A DNA stretch of 64,000 bases from Orlajensenia leifsoniae (GCF_004570845.1 NZ_SPQZ01000003.1:62001-126000), one strand, 5' to 3'; counted from the stretch's first letter, positions 8,471 through 19,039 are shown. Program-made: numbers and translations. Notes: a model not told the origin generated them from the letters alone.

Positions 8471-11400
8471 CTACCAGAGCAGCACCGGCAGCGGGATCGA
8501 CCGCGAGCTCTCGTACGGCGCCACACCTGCGAACGTGGTGCGGATGAGGTGCAGCCCCTTGCCGAGCTTCGGCAGCTTCACGTCGATGCGGCCCTTGTCG
8601 CCGGCCTTCAGCGTCTCGGTCGCGATCACCTTGCCGTTGTCGGTCACGGTGATCGTGCCCACCGGGTTGCTCCGATCGGCGGCGATCACCTTGCCGACCA
8701 CCTTCACGGCGCTCCCCGCCTTCGCGAGCAGCTTGTTGGGCGCCGCGAGCACCGTCGTCTTGACCGGAGCCGGAGCCTGGTCGTCGAGCAGCACGGCCAC
8801 CGAGCGGCCCGGAATCGTCACCGACCCTGCCGCCTTGTTCCACGTCGTCTGCTTGACCACGGCGTCGGCTCCGGATGCCTGCACCGAGGACAGCGCGTAG
8901 TTCCGGCCCTTCAGCGAGGGCAGCGCCTGGGTCGCGGCATCCGGAGACGCGTTGAACACCACGAGGGCGCCGTCGAGCTCGGGGTCGGCATCCGGACCCA
9001 CCAGGTCGTCGATGCTCATCGCGATGACGCCGGGCACGGCCGCCGGACCGCTGCCCGGGAACGACACCTTCTGGTCGATGAGCTCAGCGGAGCCCAGTCG
9101 CAGCAGGTCGACGTCGGAGCGCAACCGCAGCAGATCGAGCGCCTGCGCCTCGGCGGCGGCGATGTCGGCCGCGGCCGGCTTCAGCGCCGGGTCGGCGAGC
9201 AGCGGCGCCATGATCGGCCACTTGTCCTCGTTGTCGGCGGCCGGCGGGAGGCCGGAGCCGAACGTCGACGTCTGTCCGGTCCAGTCGATGCGGTTGAACC
9301 AGTCGCCGGAGTTGAAGCTGTTGCGGTCGAGGGACTTCGAGCGCAGCAGTTCGGTGCCCGCGTGCCAGAACGAGGGCGCCTGCGACAGAGTGGCCGTGGC
9401 CAGCGACAGCGTGTTCATGCGGATGCGGTCGGCCATCGGGGTGTCCGTCGGCAGCTTCAAGACGCCGAGGTCGTAGAGCGTCTCGTTGTCGTGGGCGTCG
9501 AGGTAGTTGATCGTCTCGGCCGGCTCATCGGAGTAGCCGGCGGGCTGCCCGTTGTAGTCGAGCGCGTCGCCGCGCTTGACCGTGCCGTCGGCGGTCTCGA
9601 ACTCGTAGCCGCGCAGGTTGCCGGCGAGCCCGAGCTTCACCAGGTCGGTCTGGCGGGCGAGCGCCGCTGCAGCCTCCTCGGGCGTGCCGTTGATGACGTT
9701 GCCGTTGGAGTCTGTCGACAGCCCCGTGCCGTAGCCCTGCGCGTAGGTCGTGCTGGCGTCGACGGGGCTGCCGCCGTGCACGGCATCGCGCAGCCTGTCG
9801 TTGAAGGTGCCGATGCCCGTGCCGCCGAGCTGACCCTGAGTGGCCTGCTCGAACAGAGCGTTGTCGGCCACCTCGCCGAAGTTCCACCCCTCGCCGTACA
9901 GGTAGACGGCCTGGCCGTCCACTCCGTCCGCGGCCAGCGTCAGCTCATCGAGGGCCGCTCGCACGGCCAGCATGTTGGCCTTGGAGTGGTGTCCCATCAG
10001 GTCGAACCTGAAGCCGTCGACCTTGTACTCCTTCGCCCAGAGGACGACCGAGTCGACCATGAGCTTCTCGGCTGCCGCGTGCTCGGTGGCCACGTTCTGG
10101 CAGCAGGTGGAGGTCTCGACATTGCCGACGGCGTTCAGCCGCTGGTAGTAGCCGGGCACGACGCGGTCGAGCACGCTGCGCTGACCCTGACCGCTCTCGG
10201 CCGTGTGGTTGTACACCTCGTCGAGCACGACCTGCAGGCCGGTGGCGTGCAGGGCACCGACCATCTCGCGGAACTCCTCCACCCGTGCCCCGCCGTTCGG
10301 GTCGACGGCGTAGGAGCCCTCCGGCGCCTGGAAGTGGAACGGGTCGTAGCCCCAGTTGTAGCCGTCGGTGTCGGCGACTGCTGCGACGCAGGCCTGCTGC
10401 TCGGCGGATGCCGGTCCGAAGCTCGCGAGGTCGCAGGCCGGCTGCTGCTGGGCTGCGCGGTCCTCCTCGATGGTCGCGAGGTCGAAGGTGGGCAGCAGGT
10501 GCACCGTGTTGATGCCGGCGTCGGCGAGCTGGCGCAGCTGATCCGTTCCCGCGCTCTCCCGGGTGAACGCACGATACGTTCCGCGCTCGGCCTCGGGCAC
10601 GGTGGTGTCTCCGATGGAGAAGTCGCGCACGTGCAGCTCGTAGATGGCACGGTCGACGGGCTTGTCGATCACCGGCGCCTCGGTGTTCGCCCACTGCTCG
10701 GGCGCCCATTCGTCGTCGGCGAGGTCGACGACCACGCTCCGCTCGGAGTTCGTGGTGAGCGCCACCGAGTACGGGTCGGTCACCGAGTTGGACTCGATGC
10801 TGCCCGTCGTGGGCGCGTAGACGTCGACGGACCAGCGGTACTCGGTTCCCGCGGTGACGGATGCGTCACTCACGGCCCAGGTTCCATCGGCGTCGTTCCA
10901 CTCGGCGGGCACCGACACCGGGTCGCCGGCCACGCCGGTCGGGTAGACCAGCAGCTCGGCACTCTGCGCGGTGGGGGCCCACAGTCGCAGGGTGGGGGTC
11001 GCTCCCGACCAGCTCACGCCGAGAGTGCTCGAGCCGAGTTCGGCGGCGTAGAGGTCGTCGAGCACGCCGGGGAGCTGCACGCCGGTGAGGGCGCTGAGCG
11101 TGTCGTCGGTCTGCTGCGAGACGAGCAGCTGCTCGGTGAGGAGTCCCGCGACGTCGGAGCGGGAGAGGTCGACCGGATGCAGCGCCACATAGCTGGCGAG
11201 CGCCGGGAAGGCTGCCTTCTCGGCATCCGAGAGTCCGGCGGAGTCGTACTCGAGCTCCACTGCCCCGTCGTCGCCGGTCACGGCCCCGTCGGTCGCGGCG
11301 AGCGCGGCGTCGGCCGAGTGATGCAGGGCGAAGGTCGCGTCTGCGGCATCCGTGTCTCCCAGCAGGGACTGCGGCCAGGCCAGAGTGTTCTCGCTCACCC

Positions 11401-14400
11401 AGTGGGCGCGCAGCTCTCCGGTGCCGGCGAGGGGCGGGTCGGCCAGCACGATTTCGAGCACGTGGGTCGCGATCGTGTAGCGCAGGGTGACGAGCTTGCC
11501 CTCTGTGGCGGTGAAGGCGAGGTTGCCTCCGCCGGGGGCGCCGCCGACACCGTAGTTCTCGTCCCACGACAGGCCGTGTGTCACCTTCAGCTCGTAGGAG
11601 CCGGACGGGATCTTGTCGCTCGACCACTCGTAGACGCCGTCGCCGTCACCGTCGGTCAGCCAGGTGGCGAGGCACTCCGGCTGCCAGTCTCCGGGGCAGC
11701 CGACCTCGCTCTGGTAGCTGCCGGGCGCCGTGACCATCGGGCCCTGCGCCGTGTTCTGCACCTGGTGGGTGCGCGGGTCGAAGTAGAAGGTGATCGGTCC
11801 GCCGGGTGCCGTGTAGGCGATGTTGGCGCCGTCCTTCACTCCGTTCGCTCCGTAGTTGACGTCCCAGGAGCCGTTGAGCGCCACCTTGAACTCGTAGTCG
11901 CCCTTGGGGATGTCGAAGGTTCCGGCGTAGATGCCGTCGGCGCGCTTGGTGAGCTTGGCGGTCTCGCAGGCCGGGGTCCAGTCGCCGGCGCAGCCCATCT
12001 CGCTGTTGTGGCTGCCGGGGATGGTCACGAGGGAGATCTCCTCCTCGGGCTCCTCGGTCACCACTGTCGTCACAGCGTTGCCGACGGAGGCGTACGTGCT
12101 CGCCGCGGCATGGTTGCCTGCGGCATCCGTCGTCACCGCCCGATACTCGACGAGGGTTCCGGCCGCGAGGCCATTCACGTCGTGGAAGACGCGCGGCGCG
12201 GTGGTCTCGGCCGTGCCGAGCTCGGTCCACGCCGTGTCTCCGACGGTGCGCCAGGCGAAGCTGGTCTGCTGCCACGTGTCATCGGACACATCGGCCGAGA
12301 CCGCGCTCACTCCCGAGAGGCCGGCACCGGCGGTCGGGGCCGCGAGGGTGATGGCCTCAGGAGCAGTCGGCGCGCTGACCGGCGATCCGGCCTTCCAGAC
12401 CACGGCGCCGAGTGCGGGCACTGTGACGGATGCGAGCCCGTCGGCATCCGACGCCAGCGCACCGGTGGTGCCGTACAGCGGGGCGAACGCGCCGCTCTTC
12501 GTGAGCGTCGGAACCGACACCGTCTTCTCGGCGGCGGAGTTGTTCACGGCCACGAGGTACTCGGTCTTCTCGCTCGCGTCGACGCGGGAGAAGGCGTAGA
12601 CGCCGGGCCCGTTGTCCACATAGCGCTCGATCTGCGCTCCGCTCGAGAGGGCGGGGTGCGCCTGACGCAGGGCGGAGAGTTCGGCGATGTGCGTGTAGAG
12701 CTCGCCATCCGTCGCGAAATGCTCCCCCGTCCCTACGGGCTCACCCGTGATGAGGTTCTGGCCGGTGTACTCGGACACCTGGCTGGGGAACAGGGTCTGG
12801 CGCGCGCTCTGGTCGTTGCCCTGACCGGCGCCGGCGAAGCCCTGCTCGTCGCCGTAGTAGACGACGGGCTGGCCGCGGGTGAGGAACATCAGGTCGTGGG
12901 CGAGCGAGTCGCGCTGCACGGCGGAATCGGTGTTCTGCAGGAAGTAGCCGACCCGGCCCATGTCGTGGTTGCCGAGGAAGGTGGGCAGCGCCGTCGCGGA
13001 GCTGTGCGGCGTCGTGTAGTAGTCGTCGCCGGCGAACAGGCTCTGCAGGCTCTTCGCCGAGTTGCCGGATGCGTACCCCACAGCCTGCGACTGGAAGGTG
13101 AAGTCGAGCACCGAGTTCATGTCGCTGTTGCGCACGTAGGGCGAGAGCTTCGTCGGGTCGGCGTCGTACACCTCGCCGAACATGAAGAAGTCGTCGTTGC
13201 CGATGGAGGCGGCGTGAGCCTTGACCGCCGTCGACCACTTCTGCCAGAACTCGAAGTTCACGTGCTTGGCGGTGTCGATGCGGAATCCGTCGATGCCGAG
13301 GTCTACCCAGTCGTTGTACACGTCGACGAAGCCGTCGACGACCTTCGGGTCCTCGGTCATGAGGTCGTCGAGGCCCGAGAAGTCGCCGAACGTCACCGAC
13401 TCCCCCTCCCACGTCGAGTCGCCGCGGTTGTGGTAGATCGTGGGGTCGTTGAGCCAGGCCGGAACCTTCACGTCGGCCTCGGCCGGGTCGATGGTGGGCA
13501 CGTACGGGAAGCTCGTGGCCGGGTCGAGCGTCGGGAAGTCCTCGGTTCCGGCGTACTCGGCCGGGTTGAAGGCGACGCCGTCGGCGTCCTTGTACGGACT
13601 CGTCGCCTGGTCGATGTACGAGGTCTGGCCGCCCTCGTAGGCGATCACGTCGGCCGTGTGGTTCGTGATTATGTCGAAGTAGACCTTGATGTCCTTCGCG
13701 TGGGCCTCGTCGATGAGGGCCTCGAGCTCGGCGTTCGTGCCGAGGTGCGGGTCGATCTGGGTGAAGTCGGTGATCCAGTAGCCGTGGTATCCGGCCGAGG
13801 CGTTGGCGCCGGTTCCCTGCACGGGCTTGTTCTTGAAGCTCGGCGTGAGCCAGATGGCCGTGGTGCCGAGCTGGTCGATGTAGTCCAGGCGCGAGCGGAG
13901 GCCAGCGATGTCGCCGCCGTTGTAGAAGCCCTTAGCTGTGGGGTCGTAGCCGGTGGCCAGGCTGTCACCGGCCAGGCCGCCGGTGTCGTTGGAGGCGTCG
14001 CCGTTCTCGAAGCGGTCGGTCATGACGAAGTAGAAGACGTTGTCTGCGCCGGGCTGGCGCACCGGGTCGGCGACGAGGTCGGCATCCGCATCGCTGTAGG
14101 CGCCATCGAGCTCGAGGGGTGCGAGGCCGACTCTGTGGGTGGTGTCGTCGAAGGTGAAACGGATGCCGGTCTCCCCGGCGATCGTGAGCGGGATGTTGTC
14201 TCCTCCGCCGTTCAGACCGTAGGCCTCGTCCCACGAGTCGTCGACGGCGACCTTGTACTCGTAGCTGCCGGCCGGGAGGGTGAAGTCTGCGGCGTAGACG
14301 CCGGGAACATCGGTCGGAGCCAGCTCGGTGTCGGCGCAGTCGGGCGCCCAGTCACCGGGGCAGCCCAGCTCGGACTGCAGCGAACCCACCAGGGCGAAGG

Positions 14401-14515
14401 TGCGCGGATCGTCGGCCAGGGCAGGCTGCACCCCGACCATGACCAGGGCGGATGCGGCCAGCGCAGCGATCGTTCCCGCAGCGAACCAGCGCCGTGTCTG
14501 TACCCGAACCGTCAT
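8471..14515 (-). CDS. pulA: Secreted amylopullulanase with two GH13 domains
   Basis: A 2,014-residue exported starch/pullulan hydrolase. From the N-terminus: Sec signal peptide (cleavage near VQPALADD); a starch-binding-like module (LQSELGCPGDWAPDC, about 45-60); a GH13 alpha-amylase domain with DIITNHTAD, GFRIDTAKHV (near 408), MFGEVYD and FLGNHDMGR; two more modules (HNSEMGCAGDW near 837, YQSEVGCPGDW near 933); then a pullulanase-type GH13 domain with YNWGYDPFHF (near 1383), VLDEVYNHT, VDGFRFDLMG, YLYGEGWNFGE and LDAHDNETLYD; and a C-terminal Ig-like domain. The first should cut alpha-1,4 links and the second alpha-1,6 links. Start ATG 14515 has GGGAG six bases upstream. No cell-wall anchor is seen, so the enzyme is probably released. 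Confidence 0.93.
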   Translation of the reverse strand: MTVRVQTRRWFAAGTIAALAASALVMVGVQPALADDPRTFALVGSLQSELGCPGDWAPDCADTELAPTDVPGVYAADFTLPAGSYEYKVAVDDSWDEAYGLNGGGDNIPLTIAGETGIRFTFDDTTHRVGLAPLELDGAYSDADADLVADPVRQPGADNVFYFVMTDRFENGDASNDTGGLAGDSLATGYDPTAKGFYNGGDIAGLRSRLDYIDQLGTTAIWLTPSFKNKPVQGTGANASAGYHGYWITDFTQIDPHLGTNAELEALIDEAHAKDIKVYFDIITNHTADVIAYEGGQTSYIDQATSPYKDADGVAFNPAEYAGTEDFPTLDPATSFPYVPTIDPAEADVKVPAWLNDPTIYHNRGDSTWEGESVTFGDFSGLDDLMTEDPKVVDGFVDVYNDWVDLGIDGFRIDTAKHVNFEFWQKWSTAVKAHAASIGNDDFFMFGEVYDADPTKLSPYVRNSDMNSVLDFTFQSQAVGYASGNSAKSLQSLFAGDDYYTTPHSSATALPTFLGNHDMGRVGYFLQNTDSAVQRDSLAHDLMFLTRGQPVVYYGDEQGFAGAGQGNDQSARQTLFPSQVSEYTGQNLITGEPVGTGEHFATDGELYTHIAELSALRQAHPALSSGAQIERYVDNGPGVYAFSRVDASEKTEYLVAVNNSAAEKTVSVPTLTKSGAFAPLYGTTGALASDADGLASVTVPALGAVVWKAGSPVSAPTAPEAITLAAPTAGAGLSGVSAVSADVSDDTWQQTSFAWRTVGDTAWTELGTAETTAPRVFHDVNGLAAGTLVEYRAVTTDAAGNHAAASTYASVGNAVTTVVTEEPEEEISLVTIPGSHNSEMGCAGDWTPACETAKLTKRADGIYAGTFDIPKGDYEFKVALNGSWDVNYGANGVKDGANIAYTAPGGPITFYFDPRTHQVQNTAQGPMVTAPGSYQSEVGCPGDWQPECLATWLTDGDGDGVYEWSSDKIPSGSYELKVTHGLSWDENYGVGGAPGGGNLAFTATEGKLVTLRYTIATHVLEIVLADPPLAGTGELRAHWVSENTLAWPQSLLGDTDAADATFALHHSADAALAATDGAVTGDDGAVELEYDSAGLSDAEKAAFPALASYVALHPVDLSRSDVAGLLTEQLLVSQQTDDTLSALTGVQLPGVLDDLYAAELGSSTLGVSWSGATPTLRLWAPTAQSAELLVYPTGVAGDPVSVPAEWNDADGTWAVSDASVTAGTEYRWSVDVYAPTTGSIESNSVTDPYSVALTTNSERSVVVDLADDEWAPEQWANTEAPVIDKPVDRAIYELHVRDFSIGDTTVPEAERGTYRAFTRESAGTDQLRQLADAGINTVHLLPTFDLATIEEDRAAQQQPACDLASFGPASAEQQACVAAVADTDGYNWGYDPFHFQAPEGSYAVDPNGGARVEEFREMVGALHATGLQVVLDEVYNHTAESGQGQRSVLDRVVPGYYQRLNAVGNVETSTCCQNVATEHAAAEKLMVDSVVLWAKEYKVDGFRFDLMGHHSKANMLAVRAALDELTLAADGVDGQAVYLYGEGWNFGEVADNALFEQATQGQLGGTGIGTFNDRLRDAVHGGSPVDASTTYAQGYGTGLSTDSNGNVINGTPEEAAAALARQTDLVKLGLAGNLRGYEFETADGTVKRGDALDYNGQPAGYSDEPAETINYLDAHDNETLYDLGVLKLPTDTPMADRIRMNTLSLATATLSQAPSFWHAGTELLRSKSLDRNSFNSGDWFNRIDWTGQTSTFGSGLPPAADNEDKWPIMAPLLADPALKPAAADIAAAEAQALDLLRLRSDVDLLRLGSAELIDQKVSFPGSGPAAVPGVIAMSIDDLVGPDADPELDGALVVFNASPDAATQALPSLKGRNYALSSVQASGADAVVKQTTWNKAAGSVTIPGRSVAVLLDDQAPAPVKTTVLAAPNKLLAKAGSAVKVVGKVIAADRSNPVGTITVTDNGKVIATETLKAGDKGRIDVKLPKLGKGLHLIRTTFAGVAPYESSRSIPLPVLLW

Positions 14516-14558
14516 CGTCGACTCCCGCTCTCGTCGGCACACCCCTGTGCCGCGCGTC

Positions 14559-14604
14559 GAGTGTGACGGTAGCAGCGCGCTCACCGCGCGTGCAAGCGTT
14601 TACA
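14559..14604 (-). promoter_or_regulatory. pulA promoter with LacI-type operator over the -35
   Basis: On the minus strand TTGCAC (14590-14595) and TACCGT (14566-14571) are spaced by 18 bases, placing the start of transcription near 14559, about 45 bases before the pulA start codon. The operator-like palindrome TGTAAACGCTTGCA (14591-14604) covers the -35. This matches the LacI/GalR-family half-site pattern used for sugar repressors, so the gene is probably repressed until an oligosaccharide is present. No LacI-family gene is in the window. Confidence 0.6.
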
Positions 14605-14678
14605 CGTTAAATGTGCGAGGTCTCATACGGGAGGCTGCCCGATGGGCGGCGCGAGCGAGAGGAGGCGTGCAGCTTTCA

Positions 14679-14692
14679 TGCAAGCGCTGTCG
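14679..14692. promoter_or_regulatory. Second, weaker LacI-type half-site upstream of pulA
   Basis: TGCAAGCGCTGTCG shares the eight bases TGCAAGCG with the operator at 14591 and lies 88 bases farther upstream. It could be an auxiliary site allowing looping, or a chance match. Confidence 0.35.
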
Positions 14693-14720
14693 ACCCCGAA
14701 GGAGGGGTGGGAGGCACGCT

Positions 14721-14754
14721 CCGGACGGTCGCTTCGCTCGGTCCTCAGCGAACC
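14721..14754. repeat. Intergenic repeat, variant B, downstream of ccsB
   Basis: An element containing GGTCGCTTCGCTCGG followed by TCCTCAGCGAACC, the B form of the gene-end repeat family. It lies 16 bases after the ccsB stop. Confidence 0.5.
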
Positions 14755-14770
14755 AAGGAGCGGGCCATCC

Positions 14771-15772
14771 CTACAGACCCGAGTATGCGTGCAGTCCCTT
14801 GAAGAACAGGTTCACGACGGTGAAGTTGAACAAGACGGCCGAGAAGCCGATGATCGCCAGCCACGCGGAGCGCGAGCCGCGCCATCCGCGGGTCGCCCGA
14901 GCGTGGATGTAACCGGCGTAGATGACCCAGATGATGAAGGTCCAGACTTCCTTGGTGTCCCAGCCCCAATAGCGCCCCCAGGCCTTCTCGGCCCAGATCG
15001 CACCCGCCATGAGAGTGAAGGTCCAGAGGATGAACCCGATGATGTTGATGCGGTAGGCCAGAGCCTCGAGCTTGTCCGACGACGGCAGAGTGGCGAGCAG
15101 GCGCAGGCCCGTCGCCTTCGCGCCGACCGCGATGCTCTCGCGCCGGAACTGCAGCAGCTGCACGACCGAGAGGCCGAACCCGAGCGCGAAGAGGCCGACG
15201 GAGGTCGCCGCGACGAACACGTGGATCACGAGCCAGATCGACTGCAGCGCCGGCGGCAGCGGCGAGACGGCCACGTAGAAGTTGACTGATGCGAGCCCCA
15301 ACAGGATGAGCACGAGCCCGGTCACGAAGGTGCCGAGGAAGCGCACGTCGACGAACAGGTTCGTCACCAGGAACACGGCGACGATGATGAGCGTGCCCGT
15401 CATGGCGAATTCGTACATGTTGGCCCACGGAACGCGGCCGGCCGCGAGCCCGCGCAGGATGTCGGCCGCCAGGTGCAGCAGCCACGCGACGACGGTGAGG
15501 GCGACGCCGACGCGCAGAGCGGCCGAGCGTCCATACCCGCGAGGGGCACCCGTCACCGGAGCACTGGACGTGATCGTGGCCGTCGAACCGTAGCCACCAG
15601 CCGCCGTGACATTCAGGCCCGCGGATGCCGCAGCAGTGCTGCTCGCACCCTCAGCGACCTCGTCGATCGACGACGAGCGCTTCGCCAGGTCGATCGCATA
15701 GGCGATGAAGGCGATCGCGTACACGGCCATCGCCGAGTACAGCGCTATGACGGACATCTCATCGAAGTTCAC
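14771..15772 (-). CDS. ccsB: Cytochrome c biogenesis protein CcsB (ResC)
   Basis: A 333-residue polytopic membrane protein of the System II (Ccs) heme-handling complex. The diagnostic Trp-rich segment WGWDTKEVWTFIIW is present, with about eight hydrophobic segments; an Ala/Ser/Gly-rich loop (about 40-80) separates the first from the rest. With ResB it carries heme to the outside of the membrane and ligates it to apocytochrome c. Start is GTG at 15772, preceded by TAGGGT at 15779-15784 and six bases, so it appears to have its own leaderless promoter although it follows resB by only 43 bases. Confidence 0.93.
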   Translation of the reverse strand: MNFDEMSVIALYSAMAVYAIAFIAYAIDLAKRSSSIDEVAEGASSTAAASAGLNVTAAGGYGSTATITSSAPVTGAPRGYGRSAALRVGVALTVVAWLLHLAADILRGLAAGRVPWANMYEFAMTGTLIIVAVFLVTNLFVDVRFLGTFVTGLVLILLGLASVNFYVAVSPLPPALQSIWLVIHVFVAATSVGLFALGFGLSVVQLLQFRRESIAVGAKATGLRLLATLPSSDKLEALAYRINIIGFILWTFTLMAGAIWAEKAWGRYWGWDTKEVWTFIIWVIYAGYIHARATRGWRGSRSAWLAIIGFSAVLFNFTVVNLFFKGLHAYSGL

Positions 15773-15815
15773 GGCTCAACCCTACGCTTCACGGTATCGA
15801 TCTCTGACGGCATTC

Positions 15816-17684
15816 TCATGCCCTGGCGTCCGGGGATTCCGGGGGTGCCACGGCCTCGTCTCCCTCGGCGACGGCTGCGGCATCCGGAGTGAATCCGGCG
15901 GAGTGCCTGTCTGCCACGGCAGCGACGGCCGCATCGAGCCCGGGGTCATCGCCACGGGCGAGCCCGGCGTACTCCATGCGCAGGGCTCCGCCACCGACGT
16001 CGTGCACCTTCACCCACACCCGGCGGCGAGGAATGAACAGGCTGGTCACGAGGCCGGCGAGCACGAGCAGCGCGAAGACCAGCACCCAGCCCTGCGTCGG
16101 GTCGTGGTGGATGTCGAGGGAGGCGAAGCGCAGCACGGACTTCGAGTAGTCGGTACCGGCGGTTCCGGCGGCGTCGCTCTCCTCGGTGACGGGTGGGGCC
16201 GCGTCTCCACTCGGGTTCGCCGCGTCTTCGAAGGTGACCGTGCCGAGGCCGTTCGGAAGCTCCTGCGTCTGACCAGGCATGAGCTCGAGAGCCTTCGCGT
16301 CGGCCTTGCCTCCGGCGATCTCGGTCATCGAGTCGGTGTCGAGGGTGAAGACGGATGTCGGAGTGCCTGCGTCGATGCCCAGGTCGCCCTCGAACACCTG
16401 GAGCGTGAGCACCGGGTACTCGAGGTCGGGGTAGCTCGAGAAGTACGGCGGCTGTTGAGCACCCTGCGTCGGGTAGAACAGGCCGATCATGCCGAGCTGC
16501 TCTGCGAGGCCGTCGGGGATCTTGACGACGCCGATGGAGGTGAGCTGGGCGTCCTGCGGGAGGAACGGGATGGCATCCGTGAAGACGACGGTGCCATCGG
16601 GATCGCGCACGGTGATCTGCGGGGCGTAGCCGTTGCCGAGCAGGTAGATGTTGGTGCCCCCGGTGTTCAGCGGCTCGTTCACCTTGATGGTCTGCTCCGA
16701 GGAGGCGCCGTCCTGCTCGGTGACCTGAACGGTCGCCGTGTAGTCGATGGGCTGCCCGAACGCCTTCTGGTTCTGCTGCTCGTAGGTGACGGCCATGTCG
16801 GTGAGCGTCAGCGAGTACGGGTCGAGGGTGTCGGGGTCGAAGAAGCGGCCGGGATTGAAGGAGTCGAAGGCCCCGAGGGTGTTGACGAAGGTCTGGCCCT
16901 CGACGAGCACCCGCTGGCCCGCGAAACCGAAGCCTCCGCCGAAGCCGACGGTCACGAGGATGCCGACCAGGGCGCTGTGGAAGACCAGGTTGCCCGTCTC
17001 GCGCAGGTATCCGCGCTCGGCGGAGACGCTCTTCTCGCCGGGCTTCTCGAAGACGGCGACCCGATAGCCGGCTGACCGCAGCTGAGCGCGGGCGGCCTCG
17101 GCGGCGTCATCGAGCGACCCGACGCCGTCACGCTCGGTGTAGCCGGCGAGGCGGCCGAGGCGAACCGGCGTGCGCGGGGGCTTCGCGCGCAGGGCGTCGA
17201 AGTGGTGCTTGGTGCGCGGGATCACGCAGCCGATGAGCGAGATGAACAGAAGGATGTAGATCGACGAGAACCACGCCGAGGTGTAGACGTCGAACGCCTG
17301 CAGCTTGTCGAGGAACGGCGCCAGGTCGGGGTTGTCGCGGAAGTACTGCGTGACGCCGTTGGGGTCGCTCGAGCGCTGCGGCACCAGCGATCCGGGAACG
17401 GCGGCCACGGCGAGCAGGAGCAGCAGGAACAGGGCCGTGCGCATGCTCGTGAGCTGCCGCCAGAACCAGCGCAGCCAGCCGACGAACCCCAGCTTGGGCT
17501 GCGTGATCTCGCCGCCGGAGCCGGAGCCTCCGCCGGATCCTGTGTCGCCGGACGACGGGTCGACGGATGCCGCAGCGTCGATGTGGTCGTCGGGGCGGCG
17601 CAGCCGCTCCTCGGCGCCGCCGCGTCCGTCTTCGTGCGGCCCGTCGTTCGCGGGGCGCTCGGTGTCATCAGAGGAAGAGGTCAA
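15816..17684 (-). CDS. resB: Cytochrome c biogenesis protein ResB
   Basis: A 622-residue membrane protein of the ResB family, partner of CcsB. A hydrophilic, Gly/Ser-rich N-terminus (about 1-65) leads to the first membrane helices ([19 protein letters not shown]), a large external domain (about 260-520), and a last helix near [18 protein letters not shown] followed by a cytoplasmic tail. Start is a TTG at 17684 that overlaps the end of ccdA by 17 bases, arguing for translational coupling. Expected to hold apocytochrome c and heme for ligation outside the membrane. Confidence 0.9.
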   Translation of the reverse strand: MTSSSDDTERPANDGPHEDGRGGAEERLRRPDDHIDAAASVDPSSGDTGSGGGSGSGGEITQPKLGFVGWLRWFWRQLTSMRTALFLLLLLAVAAVPGSLVPQRSSDPNGVTQYFRDNPDLAPFLDKLQAFDVYTSAWFSSIYILLFISLIGCVIPRTKHHFDALRAKPPRTPVRLGRLAGYTERDGVGSLDDAAEAARAQLRSAGYRVAVFEKPGEKSVSAERGYLRETGNLVFHSALVGILVTVGFGGGFGFAGQRVLVEGQTFVNTLGAFDSFNPGRFFDPDTLDPYSLTLTDMAVTYEQQNQKAFGQPIDYTATVQVTEQDGASSEQTIKVNEPLNTGGTNIYLLGNGYAPQITVRDPDGTVVFTDAIPFLPQDAQLTSIGVVKIPDGLAEQLGMIGLFYPTQGAQQPPYFSSYPDLEYPVLTLQVFEGDLGIDAGTPTSVFTLDTDSMTEIAGGKADAKALELMPGQTQELPNGLGTVTFEDAANPSGDAAPPVTEESDAAGTAGTDYSKSVLRFASLDIHHDPTQGWVLVFALLVLAGLVTSLFIPRRRVWVKVHDVGGGALRMEYAGLARGDDPGLDAAVAAVADRHSAGFTPDAAAVAEGDEAVAPPESPDARA

Positions 17685-18423
17685 AGCCCGCCATCACCGC
17701 CTGCAGCTCGCTCATCCACGCCGTCCAGACTCCGGTCACCATGAGAACGCCCACGGCGATGAGCAGCACGCCTCCGATGATGTTGATCGTACGAATATGC
17801 CGTTTGAAGAATGTCACAGCACCGGTGACCCAGCTGAGCCCGAGGGCCACCAGCAGGAAGGGCAGGCCGAGGCCGATGCAGTACGCGACGCCGAGGATGG
17901 CGCCGCGCCAGGCCGAGCCGGAGTCGAGGCTGAGGCTGAGCACCGCCGCGAGCGTCGGGCCGATGCAGGGCGTCCAGCCGATGCCGAACACGATGCCGAG
18001 CAGCGGAGCACCGGCGAGGCCCGTGGCCGGGCGCCAGACGGGCTTCAGCTGGCGCTGCAGGAAGGTGAACTGGCCGATGAAGACCAGGCCCATGATGATG
18101 ACGACGACGCCCAGGATGCGGATGATGAGGTCGGAGTAGACCTTGAGCCACACGCCGAGTGCGCCGATCGTCACCGTGTAGGCGACGAAGACCAGCGTGA
18201 AGCCGAGCACGAAGAGGGCGACGCCGAGTAGCAGCCTGCGACGGTACCGCCGTTCCTCGCCGGCGTCGGCCGAGGCATCCGTGAACCCTCCGATGTAGCC
18301 GAGGTAGCCCGGGACGAGCGGCAGAACGCACGGCGACAGGAAGGAGATGAGGCCGGCCGCGAGGGCGATGGGGATGGCCGCGACGAGCTGGCCGCTCATC
18401 ACGATGTCGCCGACGCCGCCCAC
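17668..18423 (-). CDS. ccdA: Thiol-disulfide transporter CcdA
   Basis: A polytopic membrane protein that carries reducing power from cytoplasmic thioredoxin to the exported ResA-like protein. Both redox cysteines are visible in their motifs, [14 protein letters not shown] and [10 protein letters not shown], with six or seven hydrophobic helices. I placed the start at GTG 18423 (251 residues, [11 protein letters not shown]), one base after the ResA stop, with GAGAG upstream; ATG at 18399 (243 residues) is the alternative and lacks a ribosome site. Co-transcribed with the neighbouring cytochrome c maturation genes. Confidence 0.9.
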   Translation of the reverse strand: MGGVGDIVMSGQLVAAIPIALAAGLISFLSPCVLPLVPGYLGYIGGFTDASADAGEERRYRRRLLLGVALFVLGFTLVFVAYTVTIGALGVWLKVYSDLIIRILGVVVIIMGLVFIGQFTFLQRQLKPVWRPATGLAGAPLLGIVFGIGWTPCIGPTLAAVLSLSLDSGSAWRGAILGVAYCIGLGLPFLLVALGLSWVTGAVTFFKRHIRTINIIGGVLLIAVGVLMVTGVWTAWMSELQAVMAGFDLFL

Positions 18424-18424
18424 C

Positions 18425-19039
18425 TCAGTCGCTCTCGGCGAGAGTGTCGCGCACGAGGGTCTCGAGGATGGATTTGCTCTGCAGCTGGCCGAGGATGCGC
18501 GCGGCCACGCGTCCCTGCTTGTCGAGCACGAGCGTGGTGGGCACCGCGTTGGCGGGAACCTTCCCCGCGAAGGCGAGCTGCACGGCACCGGACTCGAGAT
18601 CCATGATCGACGGATACGTCACGCCGTACTTCTCGTCGAAGGCCTGGGCCTGCGCTGGCTGGTCGCGCACGTTCACGCCGACGAAGGTCGCGCCGTCGTC
18701 GCCGAACTCCTGGTTGATCGACTCGAGGTCGGCGGCCTCGGCACGGCAGGGAGCGCATCCGGCGTACCAGAAGTTGACCACGAGCACATCGCCGGCGTGC
18801 TCGGTGGAGTCGAACTCGTCGCCGCTCTCCGTCGTTCCGGAGAAGTCGATCGCCCCACCGCGGTCCTCGACGTCGATCTCGGTGACGGTGCCGTCGCCGG
18901 CCACGTAGCCCTTGCCGCTGCCCGCGCGGTACTGGTCGGCGAGGGGATCATTCGTGCAGGCACCGAGCGAGACGACGGCCGCCAGGGCGATGCCGATGGC
19001 GACGGAGGCGCGCAGACGCGCTGAGGGACGCCGGCGCAT
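18425..19039 (-). CDS. resA: ResA/TlpA-type thioredoxin-fold lipoprotein
   Basis: 204 residues. The N-terminus is basic, then hydrophobic, and ends in a lipobox (SLGACTN), so the protein should be lipid-anchored outside the membrane. The AhpC/TSA-Redoxin fold follows, with the active-site CxxC in [13 protein letters not shown] and the cis-Pro region [10 protein letters not shown]. It should reduce the heme-binding cysteines of apocytochrome c using electrons from CcdA. The ATG at 19039 overlaps the stop of the upstream phosphatase gene (TGATG); a GTG three bases earlier is also possible. Confidence 0.9.
   Translation of the reverse strand: MRRRPSARLRASVAIGIALAAVVSLGACTNDPLADQYRAGSGKGYVAGDGTVTEIDVEDRGGAIDFSGTTESGDEFDSTEHAGDVLVVNFWYAGCAPCRAEAADLESINQEFGDDGATFVGVNVRDQPAQAQAFDEKYGVTYPSIMDLESGAVQLAFAGKVPANAVPTTLVLDKQGRVAARILGQLQSKSILETLVRDTLAESD

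Noticed and set aside
8321-14566. Open frame of about 2,080 codons on the plus strand through the amylopullulanase gene
   Set aside because: It is the mirror of a high-G+C coding frame: repetitive Arg/Gly/Val/His content, no domain, and the opposite strand encodes a complete two-GH13 enzyme.
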